A stretch of 64,000 bases of DNA from Polyporus tsugae (taxonomy: Eukaryota > Basidiomycota > Agaricomycetes > Polyporales > Polyporaceae). Both the position numbers and the translations under genes were made by a program. The stretch covers positions 682,001 through 746,000 of the forward strand of contig JAHRBS010000005.1 of the NCBI GenBank assembly GCA_024305745.1, in the 5' to 3' direction. The notes beneath the pieces are model-generated. The model did no database searches and was not told the origin of the DNA. It was given only the letters and a program-made list of their open reading frames with translations. Positions 23,101 through 35,452 of this stretch are shown here, piece by piece. Every line of letters starts with the position of its first letter. The stretch's first letter is position 1.

Positions 23101-24323
23101 AAAGCGGCAGGAGAAGCAGTTCGCCGCGCGTGTGCTTGACGGCGCATTCTTAGACTCACCCAAGTTCAGGATGGTCGAGGCAGTGTTGCACGAGCCTGGG
23201 TTTGGGATTGACGCGAAGCTGTTGGAGGAGATCAGGATGACGGTTACGCATATCATGTTGAACGGTGAGCGCGCGCGCCTGCGATTCGGTTTAATGTACG
23301 GAGGGGGCGACGCGCTGACGCGCCGAGAATAGCTTGGAAAGTGGACTTCAACCTGTCCATGGCGTCGTTCGAACCGGACGTGCAAGGCGTGCGCAATTTT
23401 GTCGACCTCGCGCTCAGTTCCCCGTACACGGACGCGCCTACCGTCATGCTAGTCAGCTCTATCAGCGTTTTTAGGAGTAAGTCACTAGTTTGGTTTTTAT
23501 CACACCGGTGAAACAGTGCGACTCTCACACGCTGCACACGATTCTGTAGATTGCAAGATCGCCCCGCCCGTGCCCGAAATACCCATCGACGACCCTGCGT
23601 CGCCCTTCGGGACCGGGTACTCGGAGAGCAAGTGGGTCGCGGAGCGCGTCCTGCAGAACGCCACCCAGCGGCGCGGCGTGCACACGGTCGCGATGCGTCT
23701 CGGGCAGGTCGCGGGCGACAGGACAGGCTACTGGAACGAGCGCGAGTGGTTCCCGTCCCTCGTCAAGTCCGCGCTGTTCCAGAAGTGCCTGCCTGAACAT
23801 GATGGAGTAAGCACTATGATACACTCTATTATATCCCGAGTTCCCTCGCGCTGACTGCAGTCCTGCGCCACGCCCACCACAGAAAGTGACTTGGGTCCCT
23901 GCGTACGAGGCCGCGCGGGCGTTCGCAGAGCTGCGCCGCTCACCGGAGCCCATCGTCCATCTCGTGCATCCCCGACCGGTCTCGTGGCGTACGGTGCTCG
24001 CGCCGATCGCACAGGAACTCGGCGTACCCCTCGTTCCGTACACGCAATGGCTCTCGGCTCTCGAGAGCAGTGTAGAGCACGGCTCCGCGGAGGAGGTCGA
24101 GGCGATGCGCCTCAACCCTGCGCTCCGACTCCTGCCATTCTACAAGGCGCAGAGCGAGACGACAGAGGGGGCGCCGGAAAGGGAGGCGATGGGCCTCGTA
24201 TTCATCGCAACGGACAAGGCGGTGCGGGTGTCCGAGTCGCTGGCGCGCCTGCCGCAGTTGGACAGCGAGCGGGCAAGGATGTGGCTGGCGGGGTGGAGGC
24301 AGTCGGGGTTCCTGTCTCGATAA
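20175..24323 (+). CDS. NRPS-like adenylation-thiolation-reductase enzyme (carboxylate reductase type)
   Basis: A gene of about a dozen exons, roughly 1080 residues. Exon 1 is 20175-20478 and exon 2 starts at 20541. In order: an AMP-forming adenylation domain, with the ATP loop HSSGSTGHPKP split by the intron at 20880-20939, YGATEVGM near 21600, and the GRADEQIVLSNGEKTNP hinge near 21990. Then a carrier domain with the phosphopantetheine serine in RNGADSLQATW near 22695. Then an NAD(P)-binding thioester reductase with ITGTTGGFGCDALEHLL near 22993 and the catalytic pair in GYSESKWVAE near 23617. The enzyme should activate a carboxylic acid, load it on the carrier arm and release it as an aldehyde or alcohol. 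It is shorter than aminoadipate reductase Lys2, and the usual condensation domain is absent. Basidiomycetes carry many such reductases; the substrate is unknown. It converges on the laccase gene, 230 bases away. Confidence 0.85.
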
Positions 24324-24553
24324 CTAAAGGTCGGGGGAGCTGAGGCTGGAAGGTAATCATTGCCTGATAATGACACGGAACTACTATAACGACACGATAA
24401 TTAATGTAGAACGCAATGGCGTGAAACCACGACGCTTCCAAGCCAAAGAACGAACGGATGAACCTGTTTAGTGTAAGCTATGTACTTATTAATCCAAAAT
24501 ATCCCTGTGCAAACTTCGGCCCGCGAAGGTCGGCCCAACCAGCGCTCGGGCGC

Positions 24554-26659
24554 TCACTGGTCGTCGGGCGAAAGCGCGTCGTAGGTCGGGCACAAGTTCG
24601 ACCACGCCTGCGGCACGGGGTTCGCGTACGCGATATCGGGCACGTCCTCGGCGAGGACGACCGCGAAGCCGGCGGCGAGGTGGAAGTCGATGTGGCAGTG
24701 GAGGAACCAGGGCCCGGGGTTGTCCGTCTGGAAGCGGATCGTGACATTGTCGGCCACGCTGGCCAAGCCAGTGTTGACGGTGTCGCGCCAGACGGGGTTG
24801 TCGTAGTTGTACGCGGTCGAGCCGGCGCTGCGCACCACTGCGAAGGCGTGCTGTCGAGAGGAGTGCGGGTGAGTGTGATTGAGTTATATGTGGATGGGGG
24901 AAGAAGATTAGGGCTTACACCGTGCAGGTGGAAGGGGTGGGGACTGCCGGCCGCGTTGGCGTTAGCGGGCAAGGTGATCTCGATGGACGAGTTCTTCGGG
25001 AGCGTGTAGACGCTGCCAGCCGGCAAGAGATCCTGAGCGGTCTGCGTGCCGCTCAAGATCTGGAGGAGGACGGGGACGGTGGGAGGGACAAAGGTGGCGT
25101 TGTTGATAAAGTAGTCTGTGGTGTTGAAGCCAAAGGCCATGTTGAGGGCCAGGTCGACACCGCCCTTCGTAGGCTTGCCCGGCTGCATGATGCATAAGCG
25201 GGTGTGCTCCGTATGAGACTTTCCAGGAGAGAAAGGTAATCACGTACTGTTTTCCTCGGGACGTAAGGGTGGAGGTCGGTCTCATTAAGAAGGACCTGTG
25301 TCGACTGCTGGGACGTTACGGGGTCGATCGGCGCAGCCCCAGCGTAGCGCAGGATCGCAGAGTTGAGGCCATCAGCGAAGCCGACGACACCAAAGTTTGG
25401 GTTGGCCCGAATCCAGTAGTTGTCGATTGTCTGGTTGGCAGTGAGCTGAAGGAAATACAGTCCTTCAGCCTCAAGCCCAAATATGCAGCACAAACATACT
25501 CACCACAAACGAGTAACGCTGTGCAGCGAAGATTGGGATGGTGTTGACGGTGACGGGCTGAGTCTCAATACTATCGGCCTCGATGACCGTCAGGTTGTGG
25601 CCGTCGATGCTGAAGTTAAAGTTCGGATCGCACGCCATAGACACCAGGCGGAAGCGATAGCTATTCAAAGACACTCAACACTTTAATGTCAATGGAGATC
25701 TCACCATCCACGTACCGCTTGCCCTGCGTAACGTTGACGACAGCAAGGTCTGCTGTCGGCGTATCAGTGCTACGACCCAGACCATTTATAAGGGTGGAAT
25801 TGGCCATGCCAGCCCTGAATGGCACGTGAAGTTAGCGACGATATGAGTTTTCGGAAGGAAAGCGGATTAGACTCACGGGAAGCGCGGGCCGAGTTTGGCG
25901 GCGAAATGGTACCATTCGGTGAGAGTGATCACAGTCGAGTCTACAGAAACGATATTATGAGTATCAGGATTCACATCCGTGGTGGCAATGCGGGCGAAAC
26001 ATACCGTCATCGACGTCATAGAGATGCGCGTGGGGATCATGGGGGTCATACACGACCAATGGCCCTCTCAGGCCGTCGCAGTATTGGGTGGAGAGATGGC
26101 TGTGGTACCAGAAGGTGCCTAAATGGATGGTTGGCATCAGTGCGCTATTAAACAGACCGAAAAGGTAATGACCTACCAGCCTGATCAGGAACACGGAAGT
26201 CGTACAGAAACGAGTCCCCACTGGCGATCGGGCACTGGGTGACGAAGGCGGGGCCGTCGGCCCAGTTCGTGCCCTCCTGGAAGATGCCGTGCCAGTGCTG
26301 GAGAGAGAACTTGAACATGAGAAATAGACATAAAGTGAAGGAGCCGCACAATACTGGTAGTCTTCAGCATAGTGTGGTTTGTCAGCTGGTTTATGACATT
26401 GAGTTGGAAACGGTCCCCCTATTGCCCAGCAGATCAGTGAAGGGTTCCCAAACATGAATTGCGTTACGGGACTAGCCTTATTACCGGTGATGAGGGGCGC
26501 AGGGAAGACCCCGTTGACTACGACGGCGGCGCGGGTGAAGCCATCCGGAGCGATATCTGCATCCGTTATGGTCAGGTCGGCGGTGGGCCCGATGGCTGCG
26601 TACGCAGAGGCGGCGAAAAGGAGAGTAAAATAAGGAAGCAACGATTGCAGTGTGGCCAT
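24554..26659 (-). CDS. Laccase (secreted multicopper oxidase)
   Basis: Minus strand, about 10 exons, about 520 residues, complete. The N terminus is a signal peptide ([19 protein letters not shown]). All four copper-ligand blocks are present: [22 protein letters not shown] (near 26290), [21 protein letters not shown] (near 26090), HPFHLHGHAFAVV, split by an intron near 24850-24920, and [15 protein letters not shown] (near 24690). The Phe in AAGF at the position next to the type-1 copper is the form usual in high-potential polypore laccases. Asn-X-Ser/Thr sites fit secretion and glycosylation. The enzyme oxidises phenols and lignin-related aromatics with reduction of oxygen to water. Length and ending (YDALSPDDQ) are normal for the family. 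A TATAAAG box lies about 50 bases upstream. No break seen. Confidence 0.92.
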
Positions 26660-26707
26660 CTCGATGTCGAGTGAAGAGTTGGGTTGGGATGGCCTCCTCT
26701 GGGAATG

Positions 26708-26714
26708 CTTTATA
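26708..26714 (-). promoter_or_regulatory. TATA box of the laccase gene
   Basis: TATAAAG on the minus strand, 49 bases upstream of the laccase ATG at 26659. A TATA box close to the start is typical of basidiomycete laccase genes. Confidence 0.6.
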
Positions 26715-29700
26715 CCCGTCCGGCGAAGCTGGCGCGTCAGCGCAACTGTCTCGGCCCGCCATACCAATGTCAATACGGTGGCTGGTACGGGTATGTGACG
26801 CTGGTTGACCAAGTTTCGTTACAGTGGCATAGCATGCGGTCGTTGCGCGACCCCTACGACATATGTGAGAGCTTCCCTAAAACACAGGACAGAACCTTAC
26901 CTCCAACGGAACTTTGGTTGCGGGACCTGTGGAGCGTCGTAGGGTTTGATTTCCGAGTTGACGCATTTCGGGGCCGCTGGTGGCAGAAGGCTGAATCCAT
27001 TCGTCTCGGACTTGGATAGGCGACCTTGAGCTATACATATCAGTTGTGCGCAGTTCCGAAGGGTACATACCTCTTGAAGGACTAGCTTGCTAAGCCGCTA
27101 TGTGAGCAAAGGCCGCAATGGAGAATGGGCGCACGAATGGCTCCGAGGGATCCGATGTGGTGATTCGGACGGTGGCTGCGGCCAACTTGCGCGGACGAAA
27201 CATATGATCGTTCCTGTTAGCACTGAGCGTAGTAGTCATTAACAGAATGACATGTGCTGTTCATGCCTGCGACGATCACAATATACAGCGCGAGACAATT
27301 GCTGGCTGAGGGAGGCTGGTCAACGCTGCGAACAACTTGGGACCGTGACGTGGCTTCCAAAAACGGACCGCGGCTCTGCCATCTCGGGCGCTTGTTTCGA
27401 CGGCAACGCATGCCAGCGCCCACAGATAGCCACCTCTACTCTCAGCCAACTGTGACCGACCTCGTCTGACTCTAATACCGTCTCAATGTAGGCCAGAAAT
27501 AATCTCATACATGCAGGCCAGATCCCCGAACGAAACGCAACATTTTTCCGGTGGACACTTGGGCGACAAATCTGTCAAAGGCTTTCCCGACCTACCCACG
27601 GCGGGACTACTCACCCACTGGTCTCATCCAGCATGTGCAGTTCACAACCTTGCCCCATAGCTCTATCCCCAATACGTGAGTCGTCCCTCGATTTAGAATC
27701 TCTCCATGCCGCACTCTAAATGACAGGCACTGGCAGGCGTGTTCCAAGCCAGATCCCAGAGCCATCCAATCATTGCGGCGCGCCCGGCGTATGTTCGCAG
27801 CAGTGACTCGAGCTGCTGTATGCGAATGTCGGAATGAGAGGCCCGAAAATTCGAACTCCCTGCGGGTGTGTACTTCAGATTTATCGCCGCGGCCACCGCT
27901 GACAGACAGGCCTACGATAACTAAGTAGGTTTAGCGGGCGAGTGTTTCGGAACCCTCAATGCAGTATTGGTCACTGTGTGCCTTACTACGTCGGCATGTG
28001 AGCATGCTACATCTAGAGGGTCCTCTGAGCAACTACTACCAAATAGGTATCGCACACTCATGTAAGCCGTAGAAGTTATTGAGTGGCTGGCTGCTATGGA
28101 AGACCGGTGAGTCCCTCTGCCCCGCCCGGACTCCTCAACATCCTAACGCTCCTTTTATTTATGACTCGACTTTGTCATGCTCTATGATATTTTCAGGACT
28201 AGACATGCGGTCCTTGGCGACATGCACTGTATTCAGTCACCGCTAACCCGATACCTTGCTCGCTCCGATTCTATTCGATTGCACATGTGCATATGCACCG
28301 CCGAATGATGATTACCTTGGTCCGCCTAAACTTCGATCGGACTGGGCTCTCCTAAAGCGGCTGTCTATATCTCATTGGCGCGGAATACCCTCGCCCCTGC
28401 CACTGCAGTGTCGCCCCGGGACGTCTCTTTACTGCGGGACGGGATGCGGCGCCACGGACGTGACCCGACTCGACGTAACTCACAAACGTCAGCAGCTGTC
28501 AGCCCTCCCACATCATATTGAGCTTCATTGGTGAGTGTGCCGTTTTATTCGCGCTCTCGCTTGTTGCACGCAAGTCGTCTAGCCCAGTCTAAACTTGCTG
28601 TAGGGATATTGCATCTCTGTGCACCCCCTGGCAGCCGGCGCACCATGTGCTGTACACGTCACAATGGTCGTAACGCGCCGGTGCGTCCTACATGCCCAGT
28701 GCAAACTTAGCTTCATGCCCATGTACGCGGCCCGCTGCTGCGCGCGCTGGACGGCGCCGATGCCGTTCCTCGACGGTGCGGTGCACCCAAACCCCACGTT
28801 CCGCACTGGACCCGGGTGCCACAGTGCGAGCCTCGTAACGTCCACCTATCCCGCGAGCTCGCAATGTTCACGCATACGTAACGTACGAAGCTCGATACTG
28901 CAAGGTTGGCAATCGTCTAATACCGCATCTACCGCAGCATGAGGATCATTCGCCGGCGGCAGGCTGTGAATTCATATTATCGATGTCGCCTAAAGTCACA
29001 GCGGCCGTTTCGTGCACGCACCATGCGGCCTCGGCGCAGCGCCGAGCAAATTAGGAGCAATGCAGCAAACACGCACCTCCCTCTCCTCGCTCTTTGGTTT
29101 CTTCCGCGGCATGTTTCAGCCACCATTACTGACTGATCAGGTCGGTGTTGCTCCAGCAGGCCCTCACAACTGCCCAAGCCCGGTCAGGGCGGAACCAGGC
29201 TCGTGTGAAGGTTCAGAGTTCCGCCCGACGCCCTCTCCATATTGCTATCCAGGAGTCTAGTCCGGACCCGAGCAACGACGCGGCTCCACAAAAGCCCAAC
29301 TTTGCATACACTGCTCGGACCCGCTCATGCGTCGACCCTGCAGAACCTTTTCGCTGCGGACGACACAGACACAAGTGGCAGTACGATGGACGACGTAACA
29401 TTCGGCGAGTGCGAGCGTCGTGCTGCCCTGGTTGATGATGGTGGTGGAGCCGGATTACTCATACGCAACCCAGAGTGTAAGTTTAGAAATTGTCAACGAT
29501 CACAGTTTATATGTACATACCAAGGCTGATGTGGTGGCGGCTCGCCATCCACAATTCCACATACACACATCCTACTAGTCCTATTCCGACGATCTGGCTG
29601 TATTGCTCGCTCTCTTTGTTCTCCCCCGTCTTCTCTCCTCCCGCGCCCGATTCTCCAACACCTTCCCTCTCGACATGACACTGGTATTCAAACGTTCAGC

Positions 29701-29869
29701 GTTCCATTCCCTACGACGAGCTTGAAGTCCGCATGTACTACAGTACTTACTTCGGCTCGGTAACGTCCATGACCCTTTACGTAAAGGAGCGCAAGTTGGT
29801 TCGAACCTCGGAGCGTGCCTCCTCCCTCCAACCCTTAGTAGTCCCCTGTTGTGTCGTTCTCGCTTCACC
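26715..29869. other. Long gene-poor stretch
   Basis: About 3.1 kb without a coding region I can support. It includes the laccase upstream region at its left end. Many short open frames exist on both strands but none shows family blocks, consistent splice sites or clear codon bias. No terminal repeats or transposase remnants were noticed. Confidence 0.45.
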
Positions 29870-30831
29870 ATGCCTCTCATAGATTCGCGTCGCGGAATCA
29901 CGTTTTCAGAGATCAATCCCGACAAACGACGGTGTCAGTATGTTTTCTGTCAAGCAAGCGGAAAATACAAAGCATGCTCCGGGTGCAAGTACGCCCGGTA
30001 CTGTGTATGTCGCTTCTTCATATTTGCTTAAGCTTGCACCATCCATATGCCACGTCATCCGTGATACTGAGGCCTGACACACCGTGTGCAGAGCGCCGAG
30101 TGCCAGCGGGCAGACTGGCCGAATCACAAGAAGGTCTGCAAAGGCTTCAAGACGTCGATCATGGACGCTGCCGTCTGGCGCGATGTAAGTCCCCGGAAAT
30201 GCTGGCCACATTGTTCTCCGCACCTGTCATCTCACCATGTAAGCAGACGCACGCAGATCTATTCAAGTGGGCCGCCGTCCACGCCCTCCAGGCACACTGG
30301 GCCCCGGACTACATCCACACCCACGCCCTCCTCGTCCACGTCCTCTTCGGCGACCGCCTGCACGGCGCCAGCGCGACCCCGAGCCACTTCGAGGTCACCA
30401 ACATCGAGGCGCTCTCCTTCGATGAGATGAAGGCCCGCACGTCTGGGGGCTTATCCAACGCGAGGGATTTGGCGGACTGCAGGCGCATCCAGGACGAGGG
30501 CGGGCTCGGCTTGGCCATCACGCTGTTCGAGTTCCGCAATGCGGGGCCGGTGAGCGGGAAGGGTGCGCCGTGCGCGTACTTATCTGGTGGAGCGCTATGC
30601 GCTGACGGAGCGGCGGGACCCGGGCTGCGCGCGCGTGTCGAGCTGGAGGGAGCTGGAGAATACGGTCAAGGGACACATCAATGGTGTCGCGCTGCCGGCC
30701 ATGTTGGACAGGCCGGATGCGGTTGTGCGTCCGGTGGCGAACGGAGTGGATCAGCTACATTCACTCTTGGGTTTGGGTGTCGTCTTCTAACGTGCATGCA
30801 ATGGACTGTCTTGAATGTCGTTGAGTCCTGA
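29870..30831 (+). CDS. MYND zinc-finger protein 1 (C terminus frameshifted)
   Basis: Exons 29870-30004, 30092-30184 and 30247 onward. The N terminus MPLIDSRRGITF is followed by a MYND-type finger across the first intron: CQYVFC..ACSGCKYARYC then SAECQRADWPNHKKVC. MYND fingers bind proline-rich partners. The third exon (DLFKWAAVHALQAHW ... LLVHVLFGDRL ... DEGGLGLAITLFEF) matches the copy at 36380-37224. After FEFRN the frame parts from that copy: a 2-base shortfall near 30541-30590 moves the homologous ending (TYLVERYALTERRDP, ELENTVKGHINGVALP) into another frame that ends at 30790. The un-shifted frame runs to 30831 with unrelated sequence. The protein is therefore either altered in its last third or non-functional. 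The function of the family is unknown. Confidence 0.7.
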
Positions 30832-31038
30832 TACTTACTGGCACGGGTGTACGGCTTACATTAGAATTTCTTGGTTGCTTTGGTCACTATTGACACTAGG
30901 TGGGAGGGATTGGAATAATCTATTGCGAAAGCTGGTGGCACAAACCGAATAATGAACGATAGTGATATGCCCAACTGTCTGCGAAGAGGACCAAGACCGA
31001 ACAGTATCCGTGACACTTAGATAGGAGCGACGGTGATC

Positions 31039-33016
31039 CTAAGCCGGAGCTAGCTGGAGAGCGCGGTGATTTGTGGACATCCCCGATCCAATATCCTCGC
31101 GCGACGGAAATGTGACGTCCGTCCGGCCCTTCAAAGCGTCGTACACACGTCCCTCGAGCTCGACGTGGACGAGCAAGCTGTGCGCTCGAGCCAACGTGCA
31201 GCGCGAGAACGACAGCCGGACGGTCCTCTCGGCGTCCCCAAAGTCCTTCATCCAGCCCGGCCACGCGTCGACGTGGTCCTCGACACATTCATGGGAGTAG
31301 TCTGGTCTCTCGCTCCAGTTAGAAGAGCACCGCGGCATCGCCTTCGCCCAGTGTGCCCGAACCCCTCCATCCAGTGAGCCCGTGCAGGTCCCGAGGATGA
31401 GGCGGATACCCTCCTTCGCGCCGACGTCCTCGAACGTCGCCGACACATGCAACGGCTGGCCATTGACGGGCTTGCTGTCCACACGCAACGGGCGTGGCTC
31501 CATCCCCAACGATGTCAGCCTGATGATGGGCCAATGCGGGATGCGAAAGGGCGGGGCGGGGGCGATGGAGTGTAACGCGGAGCAGAGGCTCGGCGGGACG
31601 TCCCTCTTGACTGGGGGAGGCCGGTCCGCGATCCAGACGTCGCGCCACTCGGCCGTGACCGTCTTCCCGTTGAGGCGTAGGTTGTAGAAGTCGTCGCCGA
31701 GAGAAACAAGGCGCGCGAACTCGAGTGGCGGGTAACGAGCGCCGCGGGGGAGCCTGCGGAAGCCGTACCCGGTGTGGTACTTCTTCCGGAAGGGGTCCTG
31801 GACGCGGTCGTCGGACGGGTGGAGGAGGAGCCCGAGGTGTTCGCGGCCAGTGTCGCATAGGAGGACGGCGACGGTGAGCCCGTCCGACTCGATGATCGGG
31901 AAGTGGCATTCCAAACCGTAGCTTGTGGACGAAAACCTGGGTAGCTCCGCCGGACCAAAGGGGCCTAACGGTCTACCTTCGGGATCGCACTTGCTCTGAG
32001 TACCATGACTCGTCAGCGGGTCTACATTAATTAGATGCCACCACATACCGTTTTCTCAGGAGGGTATGGCTGCACTGGGGACTTCGCGGATGGTGTATAC
32101 CGCACAACCCGTCCAAACGGCCTAATGTTGAAGTTCTTGGGAGATCGGGCGAGGATGTACATATCGTCCCCAGAAGATCTGTTGAAGAATTGGCGATTCT
32201 CGTGTGGTTTCACCGGCGTCGCGTTCTCCAAGTAGATCCAGCGTCCCCACGCAAACAGGCTAGTGTTGAACGACTCCTTCATCAGCTCGTGCTGGAGGCG
32301 TTGGAACGCGTGTCGGCCCTCCCCGTAGATCGTCGGCATGTTGATGTCGAAGAGGCCCATTAGGCAGTACGCCTCGTCCTCTACGCGCTTCGTGCTCCGC
32401 CCCGACGCCCACAGCATCCGGCGCACGACGGAGAGCGTCGAGTAGTGTACTTCGCCGTTAGGACCTTCGCCCATACATCAGTTATCTCCTCGAGGAGCGA
32501 TGCGAGCTCCGCCTTGTTCCCTATAATCTTCCAGTCCCGAGACACGAAGACGACGAAGGAGGGCGCGATCAGCTCCTGCAGGGTCCACCCGCGCGAGTGC
32601 CACCGCGCGGTCCTGAACGCCGACCCGGGCGCGCGCAAGACGCAGTCACTCTCGACGTCCGCCAGGTACGCAAAGCAGACCTCCGCGAGCGAGTACCAGC
32701 GGAACATCGACTTGATCGCCTCGGAGAGCTCGGTGCTGCTCGTCTTGTCGATGCAGCACGTGTCATTCCATATCCACTGATACCCATGACGTTCAGCTAG
32801 GATACAGGACTCGCGGACCTTCGGGGTCGCGAGATCTCGAGGATTTTCACGGGTCGCCCGGCATCGCTCGTAGAGGGCTTGGGTCTCCTGGAACGTCTGC
32901 TCGTCCTTCAGGTTGCCCCATGTGTGAGAGAGGATGGCGTAGCCACCCATAATCTCCGTGTCTTCCGGACCGGAGAAGAAATGGAGCTCGGCGCGATGGG
33001 TGCTCAGCAACCACAT
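31039..33016 (-). pseudogene. HET-domain gene 5 with a frameshift
   Basis: Minus strand: exon 1 from 33016 to 32049, 53-base intron, exon 2 from 31995 to 31039. The HET domain starts normally (GGYAILSHTW, WNDTCCIDKTSSTELSEAIK, ARWHSRGWTLQELIAP). About residue 190, near 32450-32465, one base is missing compared with the paralogs. From there the homology (VHYSTLSVVRRMLWA, RVEDEAYCLMGLFDINM, GEGRHAFQRLQHE) is in the next frame. Exon 2 is fully open and keeps the shared C-terminal region (VAVLLC...LGLLL, EWRDVWI, LILGTC..AHWAKA, CVEDHVDAW). So this is a nearly intact gene with one lesion: a recent pseudogene, a segregating null allele or a sequence error. It converges on the frameshifted MYND gene 1. 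Confidence 0.75.
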
Positions 33017-34263
33017 TTTCGCGTCGTTCTGTCATGGAGATCCGGAAACATTAGATTGGGCAACTTCGGAGGAGGATACAACACACCGTGTTCGTCACTT
33101 GGAGTGCAGAGAAGGAAGGAGGTGTAGAGCAAATAGACAACGCGTCGAACGTGACAATTTATATGAGACGCAGGGTCTACCGCAGCTGTCCTCGGAACGA
33201 CAACAGGACACGAGAAGACCTCGCTGTCGGCACGAGATTGGCATCGCAGCACATTGAGGCGGTCTAGAAGTTGTAGAGAGTCACCGAAAATGTGTCATGT
33301 TATGAACTGAATTGTAACACTGAGGCGGCGAAACATACCGATTATGAGCAACATTGTACGACCGCGACACGCCTTCCCACTAGAAGTAGAAGTGACTCTG
33401 GAGCTATACGCTTAACGACAAAAAATTACTTCCAATTCGGGCGATGGGTTTATGACGCACGTACCTTTTGTTCAACAGCGTACATTTTATGTTGGTTAGA
33501 TGCCAGTGGTCTTGGTTGGCAGTATAGACAACCATTGGGCACTGCGTCCATCCGACCGCCATATATGCGCAGGTGGGGCGGTCGCCCTCATTAGCTGTAC
33601 AGAGATGATTCTTGACCAAGGAGTCTTCAAGGAGAAGGACAGTCACGGCAAAGACTCGGAGGGTGGTAAGAGGCAACTTCAAGAAGACGGAACGTTGCGG
33701 CTTGGAAGTCGGTCACCACGTGGCTCTGCTGGTAGATATAGACGCCCCTCATGTTCCACTACTACTTGCCAAGTCCGAGTCGGTTCTACGCAATCTGTTC
33801 TCCGTTCTCCAAGTTGCACAGTTGCACTAACTTTGTCCCTCCTCAGGCCTCAGGCTTCACGCTCAAAATTGACCTTTACTGCTCCGTACACTATGGCAAT
33901 GCTCTTGAAAATTAAAGATCTTTACTCGAAGTCTGGATTTATGATTTATAACACTCCACACAGTGACTCGCAGACTCGCATCTCGAACATTCGAACCCCG
34001 GTTGCTCCTGCAGCACGGTACACACTCTGTTTTCATCTAATTCTCCTGCTGTTCCACCGCAACGTCTCCACCCATATCTAAGATCATATGCCCGTCACGT
34101 TCCCTGCTTCGTCTTCACCACGACCTTGTTAACCAGGCCTATTGTTCAGATCCAACTTGTCGCATCTCCTCTGGCCTTGAAAGCGCACCACTGGCAGCAC
34201 CGGCGACCGTTCACCAAAGAGTCGAGCAGCGCTTGGATTCCATAACGACCGTGACGGCTAGCG
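33017..34263. other. Intergenic stretch
   Basis: Upstream side of HET-5 and downstream side of the gene ending at 34264. The plus-strand open frame at 33500-34081 has no family resemblance. Nothing else supportable was seen. Confidence 0.4.
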
Positions 34264-35452
34264 CTACTGGGCTGACCTCCGCTTCGCGATAGGAGCACGC
34301 GCGGTGCGACGGCGCTGGGCATCCTGCCGCGCGGCCCTCAATGTGTCGAGACCACGGGTAGCGAGCTGCCGACGAGGACGCTTACTTCCTGCTGCCGTGG
34401 CACCTCTCCCGGCGCTCTTGAGTGTCAGGGTGGCGTAAATCAACGTCAGTCTATAGCAGAGTGAAGACAGGAAGGAGATCTTACTGACCTCCTCGACAGC
34501 GTGTACCTCCTCGGGGCCCGGAACCGCAGGCCGGATGGTGCGGCGCTTGCAGGGTCGAACTCCAGGCTACATACGTAAGTAACGCTGTCAGTCCACCCAG
34601 GAACACGGATACCAGCGGTGGGACGGGCCCCGTACCTGTGGCATACCAGTGGAGCGCGTGCGGGTATCAACATCAGCCACCAATACCGCCGCAAGCGCCC
34701 TCACCTCTTCCATGCACGCGTCGACGCCCGCGATCGCCACAGATGCCCTCTGCGCGGGACGCGCAAGGGCGCGCAAGGCGTTGCACCACTGCCTGAGCTT
34801 CGCGTTGAGCGCCCGCCCCTGCTTCAAGCTTCAAGTCCCGCAGGGCCTTCGCACCCGCGTCGAAGGTGGCGCGCTCGTCGAGGACCTGGATCGCGCAAAG
34901 CCCGTCCACGAACCTCCGCACTCGGCGGAGGAAATGCGGCATCGCCGGGTGGTCGGCAAGTAACTGGCCGGCAGGCAGCGACCCTGGGGTATCTCCGAGC
35001 CAGTGTGCCGAGGCGAATGTCAAGGATAGACGGTACTGACAGAACGGATGGTCGGGAGAGAGCGGGGTGTGCATGAGAGCTGTGAGGCCGTCCTGGTCGG
35101 TGGTGCTGAGGCGGACGATGTCGAGATGGAACTGCGTGGTCGACTGGACGCAAAGGTCGGCATGATAGAGATTGAGAGCGATAAGGTGATCGGCCTCTAT
35201 CCGTGCTTGTAGGATACTGATTAGTGGGACGGTACACTTCGGCACCGCTTGGGATAGGATGGCAGTGATGCCAAGCGAAACGGCGTCGACTATGTCTGGA
35301 TGGTTGGGGAGGATGTTCTGCAAAGCAGTGAGTTCGGCTTTGCAACGAGGAGGAAGGTCCTTCATGGGCGTAGCGTTGGAGGGTTGATCGCCTGGAGTTG
35401 AAGGCTCTGATCCACCCTCAGGGTGGGGAACAAGAGCTTTCGAAGGATTCAT
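34264..35452 (-). CDS. Unknown helical protein, frame disturbed by a 7-base duplication
   Basis: Minus strand from the Met codon at 35452 (MNPSKALVPHPEGG). A long first exon has a helical, leucine-rich character (CKAELTALQNILPNHPDIVD ... IEADHLIALNLYHADL ... FLRRVRRFVDGLCAIQVLDE). At 34822-34835 the 7-mer CTTCAAG (plus strand) occurs twice in a row. Counting one copy, the frame continues as a coherent basic helix (ALNAKLRQWCNALRALARP ... ACMEEVRALAAVLVADVD); counting both, it falls into a Gly/Arg-rich frame. Further short exons follow (SLEFDPASAAPSGLRFRAPR near 34540) and a basic C-terminal exon ending RTARAPIAKRRSAQ with a stop at 34264. I do not recognise the family. Comparable helical proteins with a basic tail occur in polypores, from memory only. 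The gene may be a fresh pseudogene. Confidence 0.5.
34822..34835. repeat. 7-base tandem duplication (CTTCAAG x2)
   Basis: Two adjacent CTTCAAG copies inside the coding exon of the minus-strand gene at 34264-35452. The extra copy shifts the frame by one. Confidence 0.75.

Noticed and set aside
24478..25188. Minus-strand frame of 236 codons over the laccase 3' end
   Set aside because: It reads through an intron at about 24850-24920 into a wrong frame; the true ending is the HCHIDFHL frame that stops at 24554.
29795..29815. GGTTCGAACC, like a tRNA B box
   Set aside because: No matching A box, acceptor stem or cloverleaf could be found around it.
33500..34081. Plus-strand open frame of 193 codons
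   Set aside because: Low-complexity reading with no family match; it sits downstream of other genes without promoter or splice logic.
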